64,000 bases of DNA from Gymnothorax reevesii (taxonomy: Eukaryota > Chordata > Actinopteri > Anguilliformes > Muraenidae), in the NCBI GenBank assembly GCA_029721435.1, contig CM056587.1:19600667-19664666 (forward strand), written 5' to 3'. The translations under genes were made by a program, and so were the position numbers. Below, piece by piece: positions 56,201-64,000 of this stretch; the first letter of the stretch is position 1; every line of letters starts with the position of its first letter. A model generated the notes under the pieces. It had not been told where the DNA came from. It saw nothing but the letters and a program-made list of their open reading frames with translations, and ran no database searches.

Positions 56201-59200
56201 GACTGTAAAAAGCCTAATTTCAAACATAGGGATTTGGTCTTGCACTTACAGCTTCCCTTTATATGTTGTGTATTTTGTATTCTAATTCTGTCCCTTTCTT
56301 ATGTATAATCTAGAAATTATTAAGGCTTGGAAATGGGGGGGAAAAAATAAAATTTGTGCTATTTTTCCATATTTAATAACAAAAAAAGACACCATCCACC
56401 AACATCAAATTGACTGCTTTCGAAAGATTAGATGCCTGTTGTTAACACATCCAAAATTTGTGAAAGGGTTTTGCTTTATCTTCTCAAAATACATTTTTGA
56501 AAATATGGTATTTTTGTGGACACACAGCATTGAATGGCATCATAGGCATATTCAAACATTTTTTTTATAAAATGCACACAGTTCATGATAGAAAGCTTAA
56601 ACTCAACAAAGTGCTTTATTTCATCAATGTTTACTTACACTTGAATTATAACCCATATACAGTTTTCAGAGATATATATTGAAATACTTTAGTCCCAACA
56701 TCAGTGGAAGATCAAACTTGTTACAAATCATTACTTAAAATTATTGTATCATTGAACATTTACATCCAAGTTGAAAAAATTAACCTCTATGCCTCAATTA
56801 GTAATAACCAGTGTTTAAAAGAGTTTTTGATTGTCCTGCAGAATCGCAAATTCTTCGTGTGCACATAATTAAAAAGCGCGCGCCACCATGTTGGATGATG
56901 TACAACCACAGCGCACGGCATTCTCTAGAGAGTTCTTCATCTCTCCTGTCGCCGTTTTGAATTCCTTCTGGGATTTTGAAGAAACTCTCGTCTTTAACGA
57001 GTAATTATTGCTGCAATTAAAAACGGCACACAAAGTAGGCATTGTTTTCCTTTTAAAAGAGCGTAAATCCAAAGAAAATCAAGAAGCATTGCATCAGCTC
57101 ACGCGTTAAGCGCCACCATCTTGGTTGTTGTTTCCATCCAACATGACGGACTTCCGTTTTGTATATGTGATACGTGATGTCACGTGCACACAAAGAATAA
57201 TGGAACATTTTAAATGACCAGTTGATTGCAGTTAGCACAGATACTACTTAAATTATTTGAACTCATTCCAGCATAGGTCTTCCCTCCTGAGCCAGAAAAA
57301 AACTTTTTGCTGGGCTGAGCGGTTGCATGAACTGTTCAGACATTTTGTAGCTTCTGCATGACCAAGCACGTGTCTAAACTTACAGCTTAAAATTTTTTTC
57401 ATTTAATTTTTATATTATTTTTAGGTTGATTTATTAATAAATAAATTAATACAAAGTGTATATATGATAAATCATTTAATCTCCGATGGCATTCTTAACA
57501 CATCCTCTGTAAGATGGCTATATTGTATTTGATAATTATATTAACACTTCCGAATTCATAACAAACTTGCCATGTTGAGGTTGTAATATTTCAATATCTA
57601 AACACTGCATATGGTTTATTCTTCAAGTGTAAGATAACTTTTATTAAACAAAGCACTTTATGGAGTTTAAGCTTTCTATCATTAACTATGTGCATTTTAT
57701 GTAATAATTTTTGAATATGCCTTTGATGCTATTTAATGCTGTGTCCAGAAAAATACTGTGTTTTCAAAAGTATATTTTATATATTATATTTATTGTATAA
57801 AGCAGAACCCCATCACAAATTTAGGATAAGTTAATAACTGGCATCTAATCTTTCGAAAACGTTCAATTTGATGTTGGTGGATGGTGTCCTTTTTTTAGTA
57901 TAAAATGTTAAAAATGGCACAAATTTTATCTTTTTCATTTTCAAGCCTTAATATTTTCTAGATTATTCGTAAGAGAGGGCCAGAATTGGAATACAAAATG
58001 CACAACATTCATGGGAAGCTGTATGCGCAATACCAAATCCCTCTTTTTACAGTCCTTCAAATATGCTACCGCAGAGCTCTCAGTAAAATTTTCGAGCAAC
58101 ATTAAGCACGCAGAAATCTTTGATAAACTAAAAGGACACATTCATAAGTCCCTATTCCTAAAGTTAGAGTAGCAGATTTTCACCCCTGAAGATTTGAAGG
58201 ACCTAGCTGAAATACATCTCTAGATATAGCTATGTGAATGTGGCTCATCAGAAATCGCTATTCAAAAAGAGTCGGAACTTGGTTGCAAAACTATTTTTTT
58301 AAAGGCAAAACTATTAGAGTTGAGCGCAAAAAATTTGGATTTATCCTAGTAGGAGTTGTGCGCCCCCGCTGGAATTTTTTCAGCCAAATCTGAGGTGGTC
58401 AAGTGGGATGTTTCTATGAAATTCAGACAATTGGCATGGAATGACCCTTATGGCTTATAGCTTGTTTTCACTCATGGTGCAGTTTTAGTCCGATCATTAT
58501 CGTTCTAGTTTTCTGGGGCAATAGTGATATGGAGAGGATCCCTATTGATTTTGGTAAAGATCAACAAATTTTTTCCTGGAGCTGCAGCACTGAACTTAGC
58601 ACATCCCCTTACTCAGCTTTTATATTGGTTGTTCTCACTCTACATGGCAAAGTTTTGGCAGTATCTTTCTCATACTATATTGCGATCGTCCCGTCGGTCC
58701 GTCGGTCCATTCACAACTTATTGCTCTCATTCTACAGACTACAATTTTTGTTGGATTCTTATCATTTTTGTTTAGTGGGTCAGTGGTGATATGGAGAAGA
58801 TCCGTGATGATTTTTTGTGATGATTTGAAACTTTTTTTAGTCAAATAACATGTCCTCAACAAGACTGCCTGCATTGCTATCTTTGTGGCAATATATTCAA
58901 CTTGTTTACAGGCAGTGGTTTCTCCTTTAAAAAAAAAAAACAAAAAAAAACTTTAGGATACTGCATTCCCGCCATGTATGAAAATCTGATGACGACTATC
59001 AGGCAAGGGAGCAAGATATTTGCAGACGTTGTGTGTGCACACTGCATGACAAATGTGTAAAGGGCAAAGGTTTGAAATTCAAAAAGTGTTCTGATTATTT
59101 TGCTCCGTATTATTGTGTCAAACAGCATTGTGGATTATCTCATGGCTGCCTTTTTTTCTGCACATATTCTACTGCTGGTTTGACTCCAAAACGAAGTACT

Positions 59201-60488
59201 GCGTGGTCTCAGATAAAATATCTCAGTCTCGAATGGAACGGTAGTATTTGGAATGTAGAAGTGACCGTTTCTGACCACAGGGTGTCGCTATTTCCCCTAA
59301 TACTGAAAACTGACTGATGGACGCAGTGAACTCCACCAAACACTATGGTGCTACCTTTGTAGATGAATGGTGGAGTTGTTTGCTGACGACCTGTAATCTT
59401 ATAGACCCTTTCACATCAGGTGTGGAACCCAGACTGAACATCCTGGAGATAGTGAAGCCGGTGGAGACGGTGGAGGTGGTGATCGACCCGGATGCGGCAG
59501 CTGCCGAGGACGCTCAGCTGGTGGAGGAGGGTCAGGTGATTGCCCTGGACCGCTCGATGGTCGCTGACGAGACTTCGGAGCAGGTGACACGCTGGGCCGC
59601 CGCCCTGGAGGGTTACCGTAAGGAGCAGGTCCGACTTGGAATTCCCTACGGTAAGTAGGTGCTGCCTGAACGCCGTCGCACTGAAGTAGGGTCATATAGT
59701 TTAGTATTAGGATTCAGATACTTTTTTAGTCTCGCTTGATTTTTTCTGGTAATTTTGAGTCTGCTGAGATGACAGCAGATGGGTGAGGTTTGTAATACTG
59801 ACATTATGTCATTGGTTGGAATACTCCAGGCAGATTTGGTCAACTGCAGATATCTATTTGAATCTGTAACAAATGAAGTGTTCGAAACCTTTTGATTGCT
59901 ATTGCTTATATAAATGACTGAGTTGGATGCCGAAAAAGCAAGGCTTAGTTTAGAAGTGTCTTCCCAAATTTACGTGGTAAGTCACAGAAATATTCAGTCA
60001 ATCAGGATATGTTTGGTATACTGCATTTTGTTGGAAATCTGTTATACCTTGTGATGGCAATCTGTTCATCTTGTGACTCTACTGACTGTTGTGAGAAATG
60101 CCCTGTATTTGGGTGGGCGGAATGTAATTGGAAGCATGTTTAGTAGAGGGTGTATACTTTGAGGGCGCAGTAGTCAGAAGGTTGTTTGGGCTTGATGTAA
60201 GTGCTGTGAGAGGTGAGATGGGCTCTGTAGAGGGCGATAGTGTGTCTCCCTGGTGTGATGTGGTGAAATGGCTCCCTGTCTCCCTCAGACCCGGTGCAGT
60301 GGAGTGCAGACCAGGTGATCCACTGGGCAGTGTGGGTGATGAAGGAGTTCAGTATGGTGGACGTGGATGTCGGGGGAATCCACATCGCCGGGAGAGAGCT
60401 GTGTGGCTTTACTCAGGAGGACTTCCTGCAGAGAGTACCCCACGGGGAGATACTGTGGAGTCACCTGGAGCTACTGCGGAAGTGTGAG

Positions 60489-60540
<52 letters not shown>

Positions 60541-63500
60541 GTGAGTTTTTGTGTGTATGTTTGTGTGTGCAAGTGAGTTTTTGTTTGTATGTTTGTGTGT
60601 GAGTGCGCGCAAGTGAGTTTTTGTGGGTGTACGTGTTAGGGAGGTTGTTAAGGTGGCTCACATAGCACAGTTTTGCTTGGATTATCGAGTGAGAGAGAAT
60701 GTGTTTGTGTGTTGAAGGTTGTCAGTGTTGCTAGTTCAGCTGAGTTGTTTGAGTGTATGATGTGAGTATGAGTGTCTGCGCTGGGAATGTTTTTGCCGTG
60801 ACTCATGTAGCTGAGTCCAGCTGTGATTCAGGGAGCTTAATGAAAATACTGTGTGAACTGGTTTGGGAATTACAGCCATTTTTATTCATAGACCTCCTTA
60901 ATCTGGGGCTCAAGCATAATTGGATACACCAATATAATCATCAATGAATGACAATTTTAACAACAAGGTCAGAAATCATGTGAACTAAATAAATGCCTGA
61001 AGTCTGGAACCCGTGTACATCACCAGATGCTAGGTCTCCTCCCTTGAGATTCTCTGCCAGGCCTTTACTGCAGCCGCCTTCAGTTGTTTTTGGTTTGTGG
61101 GTCTTTCTGCCCCCAGCTTTGTCTTCAGCAAGTGAAATGCAAATTGAATTAGGTTGAGGTCAGCTGACTGACTCAGCTATTGAAGAATATTCTGCTACTT
61201 TCTCTTGAAGGGCTCTTGTAGCTTTCCCGGTGTGTTTTCAGTCTCTGTCTATCTGCACTATGAAACATTTCCAGACCATTTTTGCATTATTTAGCTGAAT
61301 CTGTGCAGATAGTAGTGCTGTTTTCACTGTAGAATTAATTCTGCTGCTACTGTCAGTGCTCATATCACCAATCAGCAGTAGTGATCCAGCTCTGTTGGCA
61401 GCCATACATGCCCATACCATAACACTGCCTCCACCGTTTCCAACAGATGATGTGTTATGCTTTGGATCTTGAGCATTTCCTTTCTTTCTACCTAATCCTC
61501 TTTCAATCATTTTGGTTCTGGTTTATCTGTCCAGGGAATATTTGTTCAGAACGTGATGTCATCCAACAAATTCTAATCTGGCCTTTTAATTCTTGAGGCT
61601 CGCTGGTAGTTTGTAACTTGTGGTAAACCCTCAGGCCTGTATGCATGAACGAGGTCTGACTTGTACTGGGTGTAAACTTATACCGAGAATAGTTATTGCA
61701 GCCCCTGTGGTGTAAAAAAAATGGGCATGCACGAAACGTAGTTCGACTATTCGTGAAATAACTATTGTGTGAATAAGCTATTCCGTAGTCGTAGGGTTAT
61801 TCAATGATTTATTGCTGTTGTTTACCACAAATCTATTTATAGGCCTGCCCTCATGCTTCATTAGTCAGAATAGGGAGTTTTCGTGAGCTAGTATGTGTAC
61901 ACCAATTTATTGTTCAACTGCTGTTTTTGTGGTCAAAACACAAAAGATGGACGTTCACGTTTCGGGGGAGTTTGCGGAAATCACAATAGGGTGACGCTGA
62001 GGAAGATGAGGTGGAGCCAAGTGAACACGTCGAGGACAATATGGAAGGGGTTCGAGTCAGGGCCAGGCTGATTGCCGATCATTTCGCTGGTTAAATGAAT
62101 ATGCACTGCAACCTTGAATGTTTGTTCGGGCATTCAGTTGTATTTTTTTTTTGTAAAAATGACATTAACCTCATCAGTGTCCAAATATTCATAGACCTGG
62201 CTGAAAGTGGTGAACGCGGTGTAGTTTGGGCTCTGTTGTGACCTCAATGACCTTTCATTGCAGATGTGCTCGCAAGTCAGGACCAGTCTGGCCAGATCGC
62301 CACGGTTACCATCGACCAGCGTAAGTTCCTTTGATGCTTTAACAGAACTCTGAACCTTTCATTTATCTGAGATCAATCCAGATTTTTTTTTTTTTGATCA
62401 ATGCACTTTTTTTCCCGCTAAGGTCGCCCCCTGTGTAATGTCGCATTTATTTGTGCACTTCCCTGTGGAAAGGTACCATTTCAATAGGTGTAATGTATTT
62501 GTACTGTGTGTAATAGCAATTCCCCATGTGTAATGTTGTTACTTTGCGTGTAACGGCTCCCTGTGTATTGTATTACATTCTGTGTAATATCTCCCTGTGT
62601 GTAATTTTGTTAAGTTATGTGTAAAATCTCCTTGTGTGTCGTATTGAGGTGTGTGTTATATGTCCTTGTGTGTAATTTTGTTAAGTTGTGTGTAAGGTTT
62701 GGTACACAGTGTGTGATATCATTTCCAGGGGTAAAATTCATTTTGTGTGCTAAATGGCCTTTGTTTGATGTCGTAGTGCAGTGTATTGTTTTTGTGCTGC
62801 ATGTAAGATCATTTCCTTGTGGGCAGCGTTGCCGTTCTGCATAAAAGTGCAAATACCTGCGTGTAGTAGCTGTTTACTGTGTGTAGTGCTCTGTAGCTAA
62901 ACGGAGTGTGACAGCATTTTCCTGTGTAACATATTTGCAGCGCGTGATGTGATTCCCCTGCCTCATGTTAGTTATGTGTGTGCATTAATGACTACCCCCC
63001 CCCCCCCCCTCACAGCTGTGCAGATCATCCCAGCGTCAGTACAGCAGGCTCCTCCTGCCACCATTAAGGTTTTGGCCACCAAGCAGAATAAAGTGCAGAG
63101 AGCCCCCCGCATCTCAGGGGGAGAGGACCGCAGCTCCCCGGGGAACCGCACCGGTACTGAGAGAGACGTGTGTGTGTGTGCGCGTCTGCGTGTGTGTGTG
63201 CGTCTGCGTGTGTGTGTGTGTCTGCGTGTGTGTGTGTGTCTACGTGTGTGTGGTAGTGCTTTAGTGCTGACGGAGTGATCTGAGTCGGTGGTGTATTTAT
63301 CAGGCTGTAGAAGCAGCACATAAACCCTGTGCTGATGTACACTTCTCTGTCATTACCCCCCCCTCATACCCCAGGTAATAACGGGCAGATCCAGCTGTGG
63401 CAGTTCCTGCTGGAGCTGCTGACGGATAAGGACGCGCGGGACTGCATCTCCTGGGTGGGGGATGATGGGGAGTTTAAACTCAACCAGCCCGAGCTGGTGG

Positions 63501-63567
63501 CTCACAAGTGGGGTCAGCGCAAGAACAAGCCCACCATGAACTACGAGAAACTGAGCCGAGCGCTGAG
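53178..63567 (+). CDS. gabpa: GA-binding protein alpha chain (ETS factor, NRF-2 alpha), 5' 8 coding exons; gene continues past the window
   Basis: Coding exons: 53178-53254, 53780-53924, 54006-54090, 59420-59650, 60289-60483, 62264-62320, 63016-63153 and 63375-63567. They join in phase to 1121 nt, about 373 of the ~454 residues expected. Order: acidic start (ELIEIEIDG), OST ubiquitin-like domain ([19 protein letters not shown] to VQLSVQVIS), linker with VEVVIDPDA, Pointed/SAM domain ([19 protein letters not shown] to [12 protein letters not shown]), [10 protein letters not shown], then the first part of the ETS domain ([14 protein letters not shown] to YEKLSRALR). The DNA-contact helix residues RALR are present; the following YYYDGDMI part is off the right edge. 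From family knowledge, GABPA binds GGAA sites with GABPB and activates nuclear genes for respiration, including ATP synthase and mitoribosome genes. The ATG has G at -3. A noncoding first exon is expected upstream because AG/ACTCAG precedes the ATG by 19 nt. Confidence 0.97.
53587..53750. repeat. Dispersed repeat related to the 6977-7160 family
   Basis: GGTCCTCAAAGCACAGTCCT at one end and GGGCTGGATTGAGAATCCCT at the other resemble the ends of the 6977-7160 and 9801-9953 copies, with ACCTGGAATAAAAGAGAACC between. Confidence 0.4.
53780..53924 (+). CDS. gabpa: GABPA coding exon 2 (OST domain, first part)
   Basis: Contains [20 protein letters not shown] and HEICLQDIQ. Donor GTACAA. Confidence 0.97.
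54006..54090 (+). CDS. gabpa: GABPA coding exon 3 (OST domain, end)
   Basis: Encodes [20 protein letters not shown] and SVQVISRQ. Donor GTGTGC, followed by a 5.3-kb repeat-filled intron. Confidence 0.97.
54170..54520. repeat. GTCCGTCC repeat with ~125-bp tandem duplication and terminal hairpin
   Basis: Two copies, about 54229-54350 and 54351-54475, share CTGTAATAAAATCGTTTCCG, ACCAAATTTGGTATGGAG and GGTCTAGTT(G/C)TGCC. At 54486-54509 is a perfect 10-bp stem with a 4-nt loop (CCTGTAGGTT...AACCTACAGG). Confidence 0.75.
54740..54940 (-). pseudogene. Tc1 transposase C-terminal fragment
   Basis: On the minus strand this matches the same Tc1 C-terminal region as 60880-61140 (shared words such as CTGCAGCMATCTTCAGTT and GTGAAATGCA). 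No open frame remains. Confidence 0.5.
54950..55740. repeat. AAGGTCA-rich repeat with three ~165-bp tandem units
   Basis: Units near 55205, 55370 and 55545 each carry TTTTCGC(A/G)C(C/T)(G/A)TAACTC, AAGCTTCTTGGTA or a variant, TTCCCTATTG(A/T)TTTTCAAGG and TCA. It starts with GTCCGTCCGTCCGTCTGTGA and has several AGGTCA motifs. Confidence 0.7.
55745..58620. mobile_element. Giant inverted repeat around a THAP-domain remnant
   Basis: Two arms of roughly 750-800 bp (about 55850-56680 and 57590-58480) are inverted copies: for example CCACCAACATCAAATTGA at 56397 against its inverse near 57870, CTTTCGAAAGATTAGATGCC against its inverse near 57845, and TTTGGCTGAAAAAAATT against its inverse near 58375. 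The ~900-bp centre carries a minus-strand THAP-like sequence. The outer flanks at 55754-55785 and 58521-58552 are direct repeats (ATAGTGATATGGAGAGGATC-type). Likely a defective THAP-class transposon (P-element- or Kolobok-like by inference). Confidence 0.7.
56869..57042 (-). pseudogene. THAP-type zinc-finger remnant
   Basis: [19 protein letters not shown] has the initiator M-P, the C-x4-C pair (residues 5 and 10) and the N-x-Y typical of a THAP finger start. Just after this a frameshift moves the similarity to another frame, which reads [20 protein letters not shown] and RALWLYII, like the F-x-x-P and LW helix of transposon THAP domains. The distal C-x2-H pair was not found. THAP domains bind DNA and are used by P and Kolobok transposases and by host factors derived from them. 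Confidence 0.55.
59420..59650 (+). CDS. gabpa: GABPA coding exon 4
   Basis: Begins [13 protein letters not shown] and ends with the first Pointed-domain helix ([19 protein letters not shown]). Donor GTAAGT. Confidence 0.97.
60289..60483 (+). CDS. gabpa: GABPA coding exon 5 (Pointed/SAM domain)
   Basis: Contains [14 protein letters not shown] and [20 protein letters not shown]. The donor GTGAGT runs straight into a (GT)n microsatellite. Confidence 0.97.
60489..60538. repeat. (GT)n microsatellite abutting the GABPA exon 5 donor
   Basis: GT dinucleotides start about 5 nt after the donor and continue in broken form to about 60610. Confidence 0.9.
60880..61640 (-). mobile_element. Degenerate Tc1-like transposon, minus orientation
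   Basis: The minus strand at 61238-61510 reads [20 protein letters not shown] followed by WACMAA, the Gly-rich block before the second catalytic aspartate. 61060-61180 holds the [19 protein letters not shown] C-terminus. Stops and frameshifts make it inactive. GABPA intron 5. Confidence 0.75.
62264..62320 (+). CDS. gabpa: GABPA coding exon 6
   Basis: 57 nt encoding [18 protein letters not shown]. Donor GTAAGT. Confidence 0.95.
62440..62940. repeat. Degenerate TGTGTAAT tandem repeat
   Basis: Irregular 20-40-nt units built around CCCTGTGTGTAAT and TTGTTAAGTT(A/G)TGTGTAA fill most of GABPA intron 6. Confidence 0.6.
63016..63153 (+). CDS. gabpa: GABPA coding exon 7
   Basis: Encodes [10 protein letters not shown], then [20 protein letters not shown]. 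Donor GTACTG. Confidence 0.96.
63168..63252. repeat. (GT)n with CGTCTGC interruptions
   Basis: GTGTGTGTGCGTCTGC units begin 15 nt after the GABPA exon 7 donor. Confidence 0.85.
63375..63567 (+). CDS. gabpa: GABPA coding exon 8 (ETS domain, first two thirds)
   Basis: Encodes [39 protein letters not shown] and [13 protein letters not shown]. The donor is GTCTGT inside a CTGT microsatellite. Confidence 0.96.
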
Positions 63568-63730
63568 GTCTGTCCGTCTGTCTGCCTGTCAGTCTGTCTC
63601 CTTATCCATCTTTCTTTTCTTGTCTGTCCATCTCCCTGTCTGTCTGCTTGTCTCTGTCTGTCTTTGTGTCTCCCTGTCTGTCTTCGTTTCTCCCTGTCTG
63701 TCTGTCTGTCCCACTCTGTCTCTCTATCTG
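63568..63730. repeat. (CTGT)n / (GTCT)n microsatellite containing the exon 8 donor
   Basis: Tandem CTGTCTGT and related tetranucleotides begin at the splice site itself. Confidence 0.9.
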
Positions 63731-64000
63731 GGTCATTCCTTGTCAAATCAGATCGAGGTTTTTGTTTATATTTTAGATTTTATAAAAACTTTGTGTATGC
63801 TATTTGACAACAAATGATAATTCAGCTATATATTTAACAGAATTTTTGAGAATTTTGATCATTATCTCCAGGTATGTTGTCATTTTCACCCCCTAGAAAC
63901 ACTTCAGGCTGGAAGCCATTTTTAGTGTTTAGTATCTTCAGACACAGAACTTGTACAGCTGTGAAATTTGGCTGGGGCGCGGATAAAATGGCGCACAACA
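63731..64000. other. GABPA intron 8 sequence to window edge
   Basis: AT-rich and without coding similarity; the remaining ETS-domain exon is not in the window. Confidence 0.6.

Larger units (their letters stand above)
54091..59419. other. GABPA intron 4 (5.3 kb), almost entirely repeats
   Basis: From left to right: a GTCCGTCC repeat with a tandem duplication, a Tc1 scrap, AAGGTCA-rich tandem units, a giant inverted repeat with a THAP remnant, and about 500 nt (58900-59400) in which I see no feature. Confidence 0.65.

Noticed and set aside
59033..59317. Cys-rich 94-aa frame ([21 protein letters not shown])
   Set aside because: Briefly looked like a zinc-binding transposase tail, but the cysteine spacing fits no family I know and it has no context.
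61840..62100. Possible Harbinger-transposase C-terminal remnant
   Set aside because: Only a short Arg-rich peptide resembles the family; too weak to annotate.

Overview
The window is vertebrate nuclear DNA, most probably from a ray-finned fish. The genes are split by GT-AG introns. The background carries several Tc1-type transposons, hAT-type MITEs with 8-bp target duplications, tRNA-headed SINEs, CA/GT microsatellites and 'TGAGGACATT...CCCTAACC' CA-repeat units of the kind common in fish genomes. The species cannot be named from sequence alone.

Four genes were assembled exon by exon, and every splice phase closes. MRPL39 (+, 5695-13977, 10 coding exons, 343 aa) is a mitochondrial large-subunit ribosomal protein. 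JAM2 (+, 18058-42269, 11 coding exons, 310 aa) is a two-Ig junctional adhesion molecule. ATP5PF (-, 46548-48089, 3 coding exons, 108 aa) is coupling factor 6 of ATP synthase. GABPA (+, from 53178, 8 coding exons here, cut by the right edge inside the ETS domain) is the DNA-binding subunit of GABP/NRF-2. Order and orientation match the MRPL39-JAM2-ATP5PF-GABPA block of human chromosome 21, which supports the calls. Three of the four genes serve mitochondria: two encode mitochondrial proteins, and the third encodes a factor known to activate nuclear genes for respiration.

Layout: 1-5.7 kb, gene-free flank with a nested Tc1/MITE relic; 5.7-14.1 kb, MRPL39; 14.1-18.1 kb, intergenic with an orphan GC-rich patch and a Tc1 carrying a MITE; 18.1-42.3 kb, JAM2. 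JAM2 has a 13.9-kb first intron full of nested transposons and a 2.9-kb minisatellite, and its third intron holds an apparently intact Tc1 transposase gene. 42.3-46.5 kb holds 3'-UTR tandem repeats, a Tc1 relic, a MITE and a solo LTR; 46.5-49.6 kb, ATP5PF and its likely promoter; 49.6-53.2 kb, the head-to-head ATP5PF/GABPA interval with a 130-bp fold-back element; 53.2-64 kb, GABPA, whose fourth intron holds a ~2.8-kb inverted repeat around a broken THAP-domain sequence.

No new multi-gene system was found. The best leads are in the mobile DNA: two different hAT MITEs at the mirror-image 8-bp site in both arms of one host element; a THAP-bearing giant palindrome; transposon-borne nuclear-receptor motifs, including three exact AGGTCATGACCT palindromes; and an intact DD34E Tc1 element.
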